Numbered from the stretch's first letter, positions 26,425-36,113 are shown. The stretch: 64,000 bases of DNA from Streptomyces sp. NRRL S-1022 (GCF_000720135.1 NZ_JOIU01000004.1:1-64000), one strand, 5' to 3'. Numbers and translations: made by a program. Notes: generated by a model not told the origin, from the letters alone.

Positions 26425-27171
26425 ATGCGGGCAGAGGTACACCAAGTCGCCGACGGCATCTACCTGGTGCACGGCCACCACGTCAACTGGGTGATCCTGA
26501 AGGACGGGGACGCCGTCACCCTGGTGGACACCGGCTATCCGGGAGACCGCCAGGGAGTCCTGGAATCCCTGGCCGAGGTGGGCAGTTCGCCGGAGGCGGT
26601 CGCCGCCGTACTGATCACCCACGCGCACAACGACCACCTGGGCTCGGCCGAGTACCTGCGGGCCGCCCACGGCACCCCGGTGTACCTGCACCCGGCCGAG
26701 GTGCCGCACGCCCGGCGGGACTTCCTCCAGCAGGCCACCATCGGCGACGTCGTGCGCAACGCCTGGCGGCCCGGTGTGGTCTCCTGGGCGCGGCACGTCA
26801 TCCAGGTGGGCGGCACCCGGCACAACCCGGTCACCGCGCCCGAGCCGTTCCCGAGCGAGGGGCCGCTGGACCTGCCCGGCCGGCCCGTGCCGGTGCACAC
26901 CCCCGGCCACACCGACGGCCACTGCGTCTACCACCTCCCCGCAGCGGGCATCGTCATCTCCGGCGACGCCCTGGTCAGCGGGCACGCGACCTCGCGCGTC
27001 GATGGCCCGCAGATCCTGCACGACTTCTTCCACCACGAGCGCGCCGGGGTCGTGGCCTCGCTGGACGTGATCGGCGCCCTCGCCGGCGACACCCTGCTGC
27101 CCGGCCACGGCCCCGTCCACCACGGCTCGGTGCGGGCCGCGGCCGAGCGGGCCCGGGAGCGGGCCGCCTAG
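26425..27171 (+). CDS. MBL-fold metallo-hydrolase
   Basis: 248 residues. The metallo-beta-lactamase motif is ITHAHNDHLGSAEYL (HxHxDH, about 68-74), with later metal ligands in PGHTDGHCVYHL (about 158) and LLPGHGPVHHG. It opens VHQVADGIYLVHGHHVNWVI, a typical substrate-loop start. This group hydrolyses esters, lactones or glyoxalase-type thioesters; no substrate can be assigned. The ATG at 26425 follows GGAGAG; an earlier start at 26356 has no site. Confidence 0.87.
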   Translation: MRAEVHQVADGIYLVHGHHVNWVILKDGDAVTLVDTGYPGDRQGVLESLAEVGSSPEAVAAVLITHAHNDHLGSAEYLRAAHGTPVYLHPAEVPHARRDFLQQATIGDVVRNAWRPGVVSWARHVIQVGGTRHNPVTAPEPFPSEGPLDLPGRPVPVHTPGHTDGHCVYHLPAAGIVISGDALVSGHATSRVDGPQILHDFFHHERAGVVASLDVIGALAGDTLLPGHGPVHHGSVRAAAERARERAA

Positions 27172-27229
27172 CGGCTCCGGGCGCCGACGGGCTCCTCGAA
27201 CAGGCACGCGGGGCCTTAGGGTTCGGGTC

Positions 27230-28465
27230 ATGGCCTTGCAGATCAACGCCACGAACCCGGAGCACCCCGCGCTGCTGCTCGCCCTCCCCTGGGACACCCC
27301 GCTGGAGGAGTGGCCCGAGGAGTACCTCGTGCCGCTCCCCCGCGGCATCTCCCGGCACGTGGTGCGCTACGCGCACGCCGGGGACGAGGTGGTCGCCGTG
27401 AAGGAGCTGGCCGAACGGCCCGCGCTGCGCGAGTACGAGCTGCTGCGCCACCTGGACCGGCTCGGCATCCCCGCCGTCGACCCGCTCGCCGTGGTCACCG
27501 GCCGCACCGACGCCTCCGGCGCCCCGCTGGAGCCGGTGCTGATCACCCGGCACCTGCGCGGCTCGATGCCGTACCGGTCGATGTTCGAGACGACCATGCG
27601 CCCGGCCACCATGCACCGGCTGATGGACGCCCTCGCCGTGCTGCTGGTCCGCCTGCACCTGGCCGGTTTCGCCTGGGGCGACTGCTCGCTGTCCAACACC
27701 CTGTTCCGGCGGGACGCGGGCGCCTACGCGGCCTATCTGGTCGACGCCGAGACCGGCGACCTGCACCCGCGGCTCAGCCCCGGGCAGCGGGACTACGACC
27801 TGGACCTGGCCCGCGTCAACATCAGCGGCGAGCTGCTGGACCTGGAGGCGTCCGGCGCGCTGCACCCGTCCGTCGACCCGGTCGAGTTCGGCCACGAGAT
27901 CTGCACCCGCTACCAGGGGCTGTGGCAGGAGCTGACCCGCACCTCGGTGTACCCGGCGGGCAAGTACCACTACATCGAGCGCCGGATCCGCCGCCTGAAC
28001 GACCTCGGCTTCGACGTCGCCGAGATGCAGATCGAGCACTCCTCGAACGGCGACACAGTCACCTTCGTGCCGAAGGTCGTCGACGCCGGCCACCACCAGC
28101 GGCAGCTGCTGCGGCTGACCGGCCTGGACACGGAGGAGAATCAGGCGCGGCGGCTGCTGAACGACCTGGAGAGCTGGATGGCCACCCAGGACGACTACGC
28201 GCCCGGCGACCCCCTCGCCGCCCGGCCCGAGGTGCTCGCGCACCGCTGGGTGCGGGACGTGTTCCGGCCGACCGTGCGGGCGGTGCCGCCGGAGCTGCGC
28301 GGCTCCATGGACGCGGCCGAGATCTACCACGAACTCCTCGAACACCGCTGGTACCTGTCCGAGCGCGCGCAGCACGACATAGGGCTCGACACCGCCGTCG
28401 AGGACTACATCGACCACGTCCTGCCGAAGGCGCGGACCACCCTGGAGCCGACCACGCCGGAGTAG
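27230..28465 (+). CDS. DUF4032 family protein with kinase-like fold
   Basis: 411 residues. The first part is like lipopolysaccharide kinases: YAHAGDEVVAVKELAERPAL (a VAVKE lysine), AWGDCSLSNTLFRRD (the HGDxxxxN-like loop with Asp) and AYLVDAETGDLHPRL (DAET in place of DFG). The second half, with the conserved RYHYIERRIRRLNDLGFDVA-like stretch, is the DUF4032 domain. Whether it is catalytically active is unknown. It ends 1 base before the convergent universal stress protein gene. Confidence 0.85.
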   Translation: MALQINATNPEHPALLLALPWDTPLEEWPEEYLVPLPRGISRHVVRYAHAGDEVVAVKELAERPALREYELLRHLDRLGIPAVDPLAVVTGRTDASGAPLEPVLITRHLRGSMPYRSMFETTMRPATMHRLMDALAVLLVRLHLAGFAWGDCSLSNTLFRRDAGAYAAYLVDAETGDLHPRLSPGQRDYDLDLARVNISGELLDLEASGALHPSVDPVEFGHEICTRYQGLWQELTRTSVYPAGKYHYIERRIRRLNDLGFDVAEMQIEHSSNGDTVTFVPKVVDAGHHQRQLLRLTGLDTEENQARRLLNDLESWMATQDDYAPGDPLAARPEVLAHRWVRDVFRPTVRAVPPELRGSMDAAEIYHELLEHRWYLSERAQHDIGLDTAVEDYIDHVLPKARTTLEPTTPE

Positions 28466-28466
28466 C

Positions 28467-29333
28467 TCACCCGTGCGGGACGACGGCCACCGGGCACTCG
28501 GCGTGGTGCAGCACCCCGTGCGCCACCGAGCCGATCCGGGCGCCGACCGCCGTACGGCGGGCCCGGCGGCCGACCACCATCAGCTGGGCCCGGCCGGCCA
28601 GCGACAGCAGCACCTGTCCGGCGCTGCCCATCTCCACGTGCTCGGCGACGGACACCTCGGGGAACCGCTCGCGCCAGGGCTGGAGGGCCTCGCCCAGCGC
28701 CTGCCGCTCGTACGGTTCCAGACCGCCCGCGTCGTCGAGCAGCTTCAGCGAACCGGGGCTGTAGGCGAAGACCGGCGGCAGCGTCCACGCGCGGACGGCG
28801 GTGACGGCCGCGCCGCGGGCCGCCGCCGTCTCGAAGGCGAACCGCAGCGCCGCCGCGCTGTCCTCGGGGCCGCCGTGCTGACCGACCACGACGTCCCGGC
28901 CCGCCGCCTCCGCCGTGGGCTGGTCCCCGGCCCGCACCAGCACCACGGGCCGCTCCGCCTCCGCGATCACCTGCTGGCCGACCGAGCCCAGCAGAAACCC
29001 GACGACGGGTCCGTGGCCGCGTGAACCGAGCACCAGCATCTCGGACCCGGCCGCCGCCCCGGCCAGCGCCTGCGCGGCTGCGCCCTCGACCACGTCGGTG
29101 GTCACCGTCAGGCCCGGATGCCGCCCGGAGACGGCGCGCACGGCCTCCGTCACCCCTTCCGACACCCACCCGTGCTGGGTGTCGCGGTCGGCGGTGGCGA
29201 GCGCCTCGGCGTACCGCCAGGCGTGCACCACGCGCAGCGGCAGGCCCCGGCGCACGGCCTCTCTCGCCGCCCAGTCCAGCGCGGCCAGGCTCTCCTCCGT
29301 GCCGTCCACCCCTGCCGTGATCGGGTGTGTCAT
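28467..29333 (-). CDS. Universal stress protein (two Usp domains)
   Basis: 288 residues with two tandem Usp domains. Both keep the ATP-binding pattern G-x2-G-x9-G-S: VLGSRGHGPVVGFLLGSVGQ (about 120) and VVGRRARRTAVGARIGSVAH (about 260). The start MTHPITAGVDGTEESLAALD contains the nucleotide-contacting Asp. The ATG has GAGGAG 8 bases upstream. In actinobacteria this type is often made in hypoxia or stationary phase. It is divergent from the redox/signalling operon that starts at 29591, with which it could share control. Confidence 0.93.
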   Translation of the reverse strand: MTHPITAGVDGTEESLAALDWAAREAVRRGLPLRVVHAWRYAEALATADRDTQHGWVSEGVTEAVRAVSGRHPGLTVTTDVVEGAAAQALAGAAAGSEMLVLGSRGHGPVVGFLLGSVGQQVIAEAERPVVLVRAGDQPTAEAAGRDVVVGQHGGPEDSAAALRFAFETAAARGAAVTAVRAWTLPPVFAYSPGSLKLLDDAGGLEPYERQALGEALQPWRERFPEVSVAEHVEMGSAGQVLLSLAGRAQLMVVGRRARRTAVGARIGSVAHGVLHHAECPVAVVPHG

Positions 29334-29590
29334 CCGTGATCTCCTCGTCGTCGCGTCCTCGGGACACCGGTGCCCGCTGCCGGGCGCCGGTGCACACGGT
29401 CATGATGATCTCTCCGCGGGACCGCCGCGCCGGTTCCCGGCAAGCAGCCGCGCCCGATGGTCGCTGTGGGGCAAGCGGTGGTCTCCGTCGGACAAGCGGA
29501 ACCCGGTCGGCCGAACATACGATGGCCTGGAACCGGCGCGGTGGTCCCCACGACGCCGGGCGGGGATCCGACACTCGGGTGGGGAGACGT

Positions 29591-31267
29591 ATGGCACAGG
29601 CCGCCGAGACCGCGCGGACCGTCATCCTGACCGTGGACGACGACCCGGGGGTCTCCCGCGCCGTCGCCCGCGACCTCAGGCGGCGCTACGGCGAGTCGTA
29701 CCGGATCGTGCGCGCGGAGTCCGGCGAGTCCGCGCTGGAGGCGCTGCGCGAGCTGAAGCTGCGCGGGGACCTGGTGGCGGTGATCCTGGCCGACTACCGG
29801 ATGCCGCAGATGAACGGCATCGAGTTCCTGGAGCAGGCCCTCGACGTGTACCCGGGGGCGCGGCGGGTGCTGCTGACCGCCTACGCGGACACCAACGCGG
29901 CGATCGACGCGATCAACGTCGTCGACCTCGACCACTACCTGCTCAAGCCCTGGGACCCCCCGGAGGAGAAGCTCTACCCGGTCCTGGACGACCTGCTGGA
30001 CGCGTGGCGGAGCAGCGCCTACAAGCCGGTGCCCAGCACCAAGGTCGTCGGGCACCGCTGGTCGGCGCGCTCCTCGGACGTGCGCGAGTTCCTGGCCCGC
30101 AACCAGGTGCCGTACCGCTGGTACTCGGTGGAGGAGCCGGAGGGGCAGCGGCTGCTGGCGGCGGCCGGACAGGACGGGCAACGGCTGCCGCTGGTGATCA
30201 CCCCGGACTGCACGGTCCTGGTCGAGCCCGAGGCACCGGAGCTGGCCGCGCAGGTCGGCCTGGCGACGACACCGACGGCCGACTTCTACGACCTCATCGT
30301 GATCGGCGGTGGGCCGGCCGGGCTCGGCGCGGCCGTGTACGGCGCCTCCGAGGGCCTGCGGACCGTGCTGGTGGAGCGGTCGGCGACCGGCGGACAGGCC
30401 GGGCAGAGCTCCCGGATCGAGAACTACCTCGGCTTCCCCGACGGGGTGTCCGGCGCCCAGCTCACCGACCGGGCGCGCCGGCAGGCGGCCCGGTTCGGCG
30501 CGGAGATCCTGACCGCCCGCGAGGTGACGGCCCTGGAGGTCAACGGCGCCGCACGGGTCGTACGGTTCGCGGACGGCTCGGCGATCGCGGCGCACAGCGT
30601 GATCCTCGCGACCGGGGTGCAGTACCGGCAGCTGGAGGCCGCCGGCTGCACCGACCTCACCGGCTGCGGGGTGTTCTACGGCTCGGCGCTGACCGAGGCC
30701 GCCTCCTGCCAGGGCCAGGACGTGTACATCGTCGGCGGCGCCAACTCGGCGGGCCAGGCGGCGATGTACCTGTCCCGGGGCGCGAAGTCGGTGACGCTGC
30801 TGGTACGCGGCCCGGACCTGTCGGCGTCCATGTCGCACTACCTGATCCAGCAGATCGGCGAGGCCCCGAACATCTCGGTGCGCTGCCACACGGTCGTCGA
30901 CCGGGCCCACGGCTCGGACCACCTGGAGCAGCTGACGCTCCGGCACACGGTGACCGGGGAGACCGAACTGGTCGACGCGCAGTGGATGTTCGTGTTCATC
31001 GGGGCCGCCCCGCTGACCGACTGGCTGGGCGGGACGGTGCTGCGCGACGAGCGCGGTTTCATCCTGGCCGGGCCCGATCTGGCCGCCGGGGGGCGTCCGC
31101 CGGCCGGCTGGGAGCTGGACCGGCCCCCGTACCACCTGGAGACCAGCACTCCCGGCGTGTTCGTCGCGGGCGACGCGCGCGCCGAGTCCGCCAAGCGTGT
31201 CGCGTCCGCCGTCGGGGAGGGAGCCATGGCCGTCATGCTCGTCCACCGGTACCTGGAGCAGTCATGA
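29591..31267 (+). CDS. Receiver domain fused to thioredoxin-reductase-like flavoprotein
   Basis: 558 residues in three parts. Residues 10-130 are a response-regulator receiver: ILTVDDDPGVS, phospho-acceptor Asp in VILADYRMPQMNG, and Lys in DHYLLKPWDPPEEKLYP. Residues 150-230 look like a thioredoxin/glutaredoxin-fold linker without CxxC. From 235 on is a TrxR-type flavoprotein: VIGGGPAGLGAAVYGASEGL (FAD), IVGGANSAGQAAMYLSRGAK (NAD(P)H), GVFVAGDARAESAKRVASAV. The redox CxxC of thioredoxin reductases is replaced by GSAL. It heads an operon with ATGA overlaps to a cNMP-domain kinase and a UBP zinc-finger gene. A signal-controlled flavoprotein is inferred. Confidence 0.9.
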   Translation: MAQAAETARTVILTVDDDPGVSRAVARDLRRRYGESYRIVRAESGESALEALRELKLRGDLVAVILADYRMPQMNGIEFLEQALDVYPGARRVLLTAYADTNAAIDAINVVDLDHYLLKPWDPPEEKLYPVLDDLLDAWRSSAYKPVPSTKVVGHRWSARSSDVREFLARNQVPYRWYSVEEPEGQRLLAAAGQDGQRLPLVITPDCTVLVEPEAPELAAQVGLATTPTADFYDLIVIGGGPAGLGAAVYGASEGLRTVLVERSATGGQAGQSSRIENYLGFPDGVSGAQLTDRARRQAARFGAEILTAREVTALEVNGAARVVRFADGSAIAAHSVILATGVQYRQLEAAGCTDLTGCGVFYGSALTEAASCQGQDVYIVGGANSAGQAAMYLSRGAKSVTLLVRGPDLSASMSHYLIQQIGEAPNISVRCHTVVDRAHGSDHLEQLTLRHTVTGETELVDAQWMFVFIGAAPLTDWLGGTVLRDERGFILAGPDLAAGGRPPAGWELDRPPYHLETSTPGVFVAGDARAESAKRVASAVGEGAMAVMLVHRYLEQS

Positions 31268-32715
31268 GCGGGCAGATCGTGGCGTGCAGCCCGCAGGAGA
31301 TCGGCTCGCTGTTCCTCTTCGAGAAGCTCAGCGCCGAGCAGTTGGGCCGGCTGTGCGCCCAGGGCCGGGTGGAGCTGTTCCAGCCCGGCCCCGTGTACAC
31401 CGAGGGCGACCCGGCCACCTGCTTCTTCGTGATGATCGAGGGCACGGTCGTGCTGTCGCGCCGGGTCGGCGGTGACGACGTGGAGGTGACCCGGACCTCG
31501 CAGCCCGGGGTGTACGCGGGCGCGATGCAGGCGTACCTCGGCGACCGGGTGCGGCAGGTCTACAACAACTCCATGCGGGTCACCGAGCCGACGCGGTTCT
31601 TCGTGCTGCCGGCGGACCTCTTCGCGGACGTGATGCGCGAATGGTTCCCGATGGCCGTGCACCTGCTGGAGGGCCTGTTCTTCGGGACGAAGAACACCCA
31701 GGCGATGATCGGGCAGCGGGAACGGCTGCTGGCGCTGGGCTCGTTGTCGGCGGGGCTCACGCACGAGCTGAACAACCCCGCGGCCGCGGCGGTGCGGGCC
31801 ACCGCGACCCTGCGGGAGCGGGTCGCGAAGATGCGGCACAAGCTCGCCCTCATCGCCGAGGGCCCCTTCTCCCGCGACTGCCTGGCGAGCCTGGTCGAGA
31901 TCCAGGAGCGCACCGCGGAACGGGTGGCGAAGGCGCCGGTGCTCAGCCCGCTGGAGGCCAGCGACCGGGAGGACGCGCTCAGCGACTGGCTGGAGGACCA
32001 CGGCTTCACCCAGGGCTGGCAGGTGGCGCCCACCTTCGTGCAGGCCGGACTCGACGTGGACTGGCTGGAGCAGGTCGCGGCGGCGGTGGGCGAGGAGATC
32101 CTGCCGAACGCGGTCGGCTGGCTCAACTACACGGTCGAGACCGAGCTGTTGATGAGCGAGATCGAGGACTCCACCACCCGCATCTCGCACCTGGTCGACG
32201 CGGCCAAGCAGTACTCGCAGCTGGACCGGGCCCCGTACCGGGTGGTGGACGTGCACGAACTCCTCGACAGCACCTTGCTGATGCTCTCCGGGAAGATCGG
32301 ACCGGGCATCGAGGTCGTCAAGGAGTACGACCGGACACTCCCGGCGGTGCCGGCCTACCCGGCGGAGCTGAACCAGGTGTGGACGAACCTCGTCGACAAC
32401 GCCGTCTCGGCCATGAACGGCGCGGGCGGCCAGGGCACGCTGACCGTGCGGACGGCACTCGACCACGAGCTGCTGCTGGTGGAGTTCCGGGACACCGGTC
32501 CCGGTGTGCCGCCGGAGATCAAGGACCGGATCTTCGACCCGTTCTTCACCACCAAGCCGGTCGGCGAGGGCACCGGGCTCGGCCTGGACATCTCCTGGCG
32601 GATCGTCGTCAACAAGCACCACGGCACCCTGCGGGTCGAGTCCGTGCCCGGCGACACCCGCTTCCAGGTGCTGCTGCCCCTGACCGCCGAGACACCCGAC
32701 GAGGAGCCGGAATGA
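31264..32715 (+). CDS. Soluble histidine kinase with N-terminal cyclic-nucleotide-binding domain
   Basis: 483 residues, no membrane helix. A cNMP-binding domain is at about 15-130 (EKLSAEQLGRLCAQGRVELF, YTEGDPATCFFVMIEGTVVL), and a helical linker follows. HisKA has the His in GSLSAGLTHELNNPAAAAVR (about 168), and HATPase has NQVWTNLVDNAVSAM, FRDTGPGVPPEIKDRIFDPF and GTGLGLDISWRIV. Its ATG overlaps the stop of the flavoprotein gene. The natural guess is that it phosphorylates the receiver domain of that flavoprotein, since no other receiver is near. Confidence 0.9.
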   Translation: MSGQIVACSPQEIGSLFLFEKLSAEQLGRLCAQGRVELFQPGPVYTEGDPATCFFVMIEGTVVLSRRVGGDDVEVTRTSQPGVYAGAMQAYLGDRVRQVYNNSMRVTEPTRFFVLPADLFADVMREWFPMAVHLLEGLFFGTKNTQAMIGQRERLLALGSLSAGLTHELNNPAAAAVRATATLRERVAKMRHKLALIAEGPFSRDCLASLVEIQERTAERVAKAPVLSPLEASDREDALSDWLEDHGFTQGWQVAPTFVQAGLDVDWLEQVAAAVGEEILPNAVGWLNYTVETELLMSEIEDSTTRISHLVDAAKQYSQLDRAPYRVVDVHELLDSTLLMLSGKIGPGIEVVKEYDRTLPAVPAYPAELNQVWTNLVDNAVSAMNGAGGQGTLTVRTALDHELLLVEFRDTGPGVPPEIKDRIFDPFFTTKPVGEGTGLGLDISWRIVVNKHHGTLRVESVPGDTRFQVLLPLTAETPDEEPE

Positions 32716-33062
32716 CCGACATCGAAGGAATCGACCCCGGCGTCCCGCCCAGCGGCACGGGCTGTGCGGAGTGCGAGGAGGCGGGCGGCTGGTGGTTCCA
32801 CCTGCGCCGGTGCGCGCAGTGCGGGCACATCGGCTGCTGCGACGACTCCCCCGCGAAGCACGCCACCGCCCACTACCGGGCCACCGGGCACCCGGTGATC
32901 CGCAGCTTCGAGCCGGGCGAGGGCTGGTTCTGGAACTACGCCACCGAGGAGTTGTACTCCTCCGGGCCCGAACTCGCGCCCCCCGCCGGGCATCCCGCCG
33001 ACCAGCCGGCGCCGGGTCCCGCGGGCCGGGTGCCGGACGACTGGGCGCGGACGCTGCGTTGA
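32712..33062 (+). CDS. UBP-type zinc finger protein
   Basis: 116 residues. A ZnF-UBP domain fills the middle: GCAECEEAGGWWFHLRRCAQ then CGHIGCCDDS and HATAHYRATGHPVIRSFE, giving the Cys/His zinc ligands, and GEGWFWNYATEE. In eukaryotes this finger binds the free C-terminus of ubiquitin; bacteria with it lack ubiquitin, so its partner is unknown, although it recurs next to this kind of flavoprotein and kinase. Its ATG overlaps the kinase stop (ATGA), so it belongs to the same operon. The proline-rich tail is disordered. Confidence 0.9.
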   Translation: MTDIEGIDPGVPPSGTGCAECEEAGGWWFHLRRCAQCGHIGCCDDSPAKHATAHYRATGHPVIRSFEPGEGWFWNYATEELYSSGPELAPPAGHPADQPAPGPAGRVPDDWARTLR

Positions 33063-33123
33063 GGCCGCGGCGGGCGGCACGGCCCGCGGCGGCGCCGTCG
33101 GCGGCGCGTGACAGGATGAGGCC

Positions 33124-36084
33124 GTGTCGCAGACCGCCTTCACCACAGCGCCGCTGATCGGCCGGGACGAGGAACTGGCCCGGCTCACGGGCGTGCTGGA
33201 GCGTGCCCGGGGCGGAGCCGCGGGAGCGGTGCTGCTCGCCGGGGACGCCGGGGTCGGCAAGACGCGGCTGCTGGACGAGGTGGCCGGGCGGGCGGCACGG
33301 GCGGGCACGACCGTCGTCACCGGGCACTGCGTGGACCTCGGGGACGTCGGCCTGCCCTACCTGCCGTTCACCGAGATCCTCGGAGTGCTCGCCGCCGACG
33401 AGCGGTTCACGGCCGTGCTGGCCGCGCATCCGGCCGCGGACCGGCTGCTGGGCGCAGGGCCGGACGCGGCCGGCGGCCCGGACGGGCGGCTCCGGCTCTT
33501 CGAGGACGTCGCCGGGCTGCTGGCCGACCTGGCCCGGGTGGCCCCGCTGCTGCTCGTCCTGGAGGACCTGCACTGGGCCGACCAGTCCTCCCGGGACCTG
33601 CTGCGCTTCCTGCTCAGCCGGGGCGTGCCGCACCGGCCCGGCGCTGCCCCGGAGCGCCGGCTGGCGATCCTCGCCTCCTACCGCGCCGACGACCTGCACC
33701 GCCGCCACCCGCTGCGGCCCCTGCTCGCCGAACTGGTCCGGCTGCCGGCCGTGGAGCGCCTGGAGCTGCGGCCCCTGCCGGACCCGGAGGTCGCCCGGCT
33801 GGTGCGGGCGCTGGAGGACCGTCCGCTGCCGGACGCCGTCGTGGGCGGCATCGTGGCCCGCGCGGAGGGGAACGCCTTCTACGCGCAGGAGCTCCTCGCG
33901 GCCGGCACCTGCTCGGGCGGGGTGCCCAGCGGGCTCGCCGACCTGCTGCTCATCCGGGTCGAGCAGCTGTCCGAGACCGCGCAGCAGGTGCTGCGGACCG
34001 CCGCCGTGGCCGGCCGCCGGGTGCGGGACGCCCTGCTGCGCGAGGCGGCCGGGCTGCCCGAGGACGAACTGGAGGCGGCCCTGCGGGAGGCCGTCGGTCG
34101 CCAGCTGCTGCTCCCCGGGGACGACGGCACCTACACCTTCCGGCACGCCCTCACCCGTGAGGCGGTCTACGCCGACCTGCTGCCCGGCGAGCGGTCCCGG
34201 CTGCACGGCGCGTACGCGCGGCTCCTCGCGGCCGTCGGCCGCGCCCCGGAGACCGCGGCCGAGCGCGCCCACCACTCCCGGGAGAGCCACGACCTGCCGG
34301 CGGCGCTCGGGGCCTGTGTGGAGGCCGCCGACCACGCCCGGCGGCTGGGCGCGCCCGCCGAGGAGCTGCGGCACCTGGAGGCCGCCCTGGACCTGTGGCC
34401 GTCGGTGCCCGCGCCGGCCCGGCCCGCCGGGGAGGGCATGGACCGGGTCACCCTGACCCTGCGCGCCTCGGCCGCCGCGGCCCACGCCGGCGAGTTCCAC
34501 CGCGCGGTCGCGCTGACCCGGACGGCGCTCGAAGGGGTCGGCCAGGACACCGACGGCGAGCTGGCCGCCCGGGTCCGCTACACGCTGGCCGGGAACCTGC
34601 TGGCCGTGGACCGCCTGACGGCGGCGTTCCGCTACAGCAGCGAGGCGCTCGGCATGATCCCCGCCGATCCGCCGTCGCGGACCTGGGTGTGGGCGGCGGC
34701 CACGCATGTCGCGGCGGCCCGGCACATCGGGGAGGACGCGACCGCGCTGCGGGTCGGCCGGCAGGCCCTGCGGGTCGCCGAGGAGCTGGGCGTGACCGGC
34801 GCCCAGGCCGATCTGCTGATCTCCCTGGCGGTCACCGAGGGCGGTGGCCGGCGCTCCCCGGAGGGCCGGGAGCGGTTGCGGCGGGCCCGGGAGCTGGCCC
34901 GCGACGCCGGGAACGCGCCGGTGGAGACGCGCGCGCTGTTCCACCTGGCGATGGGCGCCTTCGAGTCCGGTGACCTGGCGGAGTGCCTGCCGGTGCTGGC
35001 CGACGGCCTGGACCGGGCCCGCCGGGCCGGGCTGCTGTCCGCGGTGTATCCGCTGGAGCTGCGCTACCTCCAGCTGCTGGTCCTGTACACGCTGGGCCGC
35101 TGGGACGAGTGCCTGCGCGCGGCGGCCGAGGCCGAGCCGGGGCTGCCCGGGGCGGGCGGCGCCTTCGCGATCGCTCCCGCCCTGTACGTGGCGCTGGCCC
35201 GCGGTGAGGAGAGCGCCGTGGACCGGGCCCGGGCGCTGCTGGAGGGGCCGTTCGACTGGATGGGCACGCTGGTCGCCGGGATCGTGCTCACCGACGCGGC
35301 CGCGCGGAACGGCGACGCGGAGGGCGCGGTCGCGCGGCTGCGCGCGACGGTCGCGGCCCTCGGTGACGGGACGACGCGGCGGCCGGGTGTCGCGGTCCGG
35401 TTGGCCGCGATGTGCCTCGCGGCGGTCGCCGACCGGGTCACGGACTCACGCCGGACGGACGGGACCGACTCGGACCCGGCCGGCTGGGCGGATCTCGCGG
35501 CCGAGCTGGTGGAGCTGGCGCGGGCCACGGCCGGTGAGGACGAGGCGGGCCGCGTACAGGGGCCGGAGGGACAGGCCTGGCTGGCCCGCGCCGAGGCGGA
35601 GTGGGCGACCGTGGTGTCGGGACCGGACCCGGCGGCCTGGGCGGAGGTGGTCGCCGCGTTCGGGTACGGCGACGGCTACGAGCAGGCGCGGTGCCGGCTG
35701 CGGTACGCGCGGGCGTTGCTGGCCGTGGAGCGGCGGGCGGAGGCGGCGGAACAGGCGCGGCTGGCCCGGGAGACGGCGGCCGGGCTGGGCGCGGCGCCGT
35801 TGCTGGCGGACATCGACACGCTGGTCCGCCGGGGCCGCCTCGGGGCCGGGACGTCGTACGCCGATCCGGCTCCGCTGACCGCGCGGGAGCGGGACGTCCT
35901 GCGGCTGCTCGCGCGGGGGCGCAGCAACCGGCAGATCGGCGAGGAGCTGTTCATCACCGGCAAGACGGCCAGCGTGCACGTGTCCAACATCCTCGCCAAG
36001 CTCGGTGCCGCGAGCCGTACGGAGGCGGTGGCGGTGGCCTACCGCCGGGGCCTGATCGCACCGGAGCCGGCCGGGTCGGGGTGA
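33124..36084 (+). CDS. Large LuxR-family (LAL) transcriptional regulator
   Basis: 986 residues. Walker A is VLLAGDAGVGKTRLLDEVAG (about 35-54) and Walker B LLLVLEDLHWADQSS (about 140-154). A long helical TPR-like centre follows. The C-terminal LuxR helix-turn-helix is PLTARERDVLRLLARGRSNR then QIGEELFITGKTASVHVSNI and LAKLGAASRTEAVAVAYRRG. The GTG at 33124 starts the ORF 61 bases after the UBP gene on the same strand, so it may be read from the same transcript. LAL proteins typically switch on sugar or secondary-metabolite genes; the target here is unknown. Confidence 0.92.
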   Translation: MSQTAFTTAPLIGRDEELARLTGVLERARGGAAGAVLLAGDAGVGKTRLLDEVAGRAARAGTTVVTGHCVDLGDVGLPYLPFTEILGVLAADERFTAVLAAHPAADRLLGAGPDAAGGPDGRLRLFEDVAGLLADLARVAPLLLVLEDLHWADQSSRDLLRFLLSRGVPHRPGAAPERRLAILASYRADDLHRRHPLRPLLAELVRLPAVERLELRPLPDPEVARLVRALEDRPLPDAVVGGIVARAEGNAFYAQELLAAGTCSGGVPSGLADLLLIRVEQLSETAQQVLRTAAVAGRRVRDALLREAAGLPEDELEAALREAVGRQLLLPGDDGTYTFRHALTREAVYADLLPGERSRLHGAYARLLAAVGRAPETAAERAHHSRESHDLPAALGACVEAADHARRLGAPAEELRHLEAALDLWPSVPAPARPAGEGMDRVTLTLRASAAAAHAGEFHRAVALTRTALEGVGQDTDGELAARVRYTLAGNLLAVDRLTAAFRYSSEALGMIPADPPSRTWVWAAATHVAAARHIGEDATALRVGRQALRVAEELGVTGAQADLLISLAVTEGGGRRSPEGRERLRRARELARDAGNAPVETRALFHLAMGAFESGDLAECLPVLADGLDRARRAGLLSAVYPLELRYLQLLVLYTLGRWDECLRAAAEAEPGLPGAGGAFAIAPALYVALARGEESAVDRARALLEGPFDWMGTLVAGIVLTDAAARNGDAEGAVARLRATVAALGDGTTRRPGVAVRLAAMCLAAVADRVTDSRRTDGTDSDPAGWADLAAELVELARATAGEDEAGRVQGPEGQAWLARAEAEWATVVSGPDPAAWAEVVAAFGYGDGYEQARCRLRYARALLAVERRAEAAEQARLARETAAGLGAAPLLADIDTLVRRGRLGAGTSYADPAPLTARERDVLRLLARGRSNRQIGEELFITGKTASVHVSNILAKLGAASRTEAVAVAYRRGLIAPEPAGSG

Positions 36085-36113
36085 TACGCCGGCGGGGCCG
36101 CCCCCGGACGTGC

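Noticed and set aside
29361..29375. GGGACACCGGTGCCC upstream of the universal stress gene considered as DevR/OsdR hypoxia box
   Set aside because: Arms are 1 base out of register with the GGGAC-N4-GTCCC pattern; too weak to report as a site.
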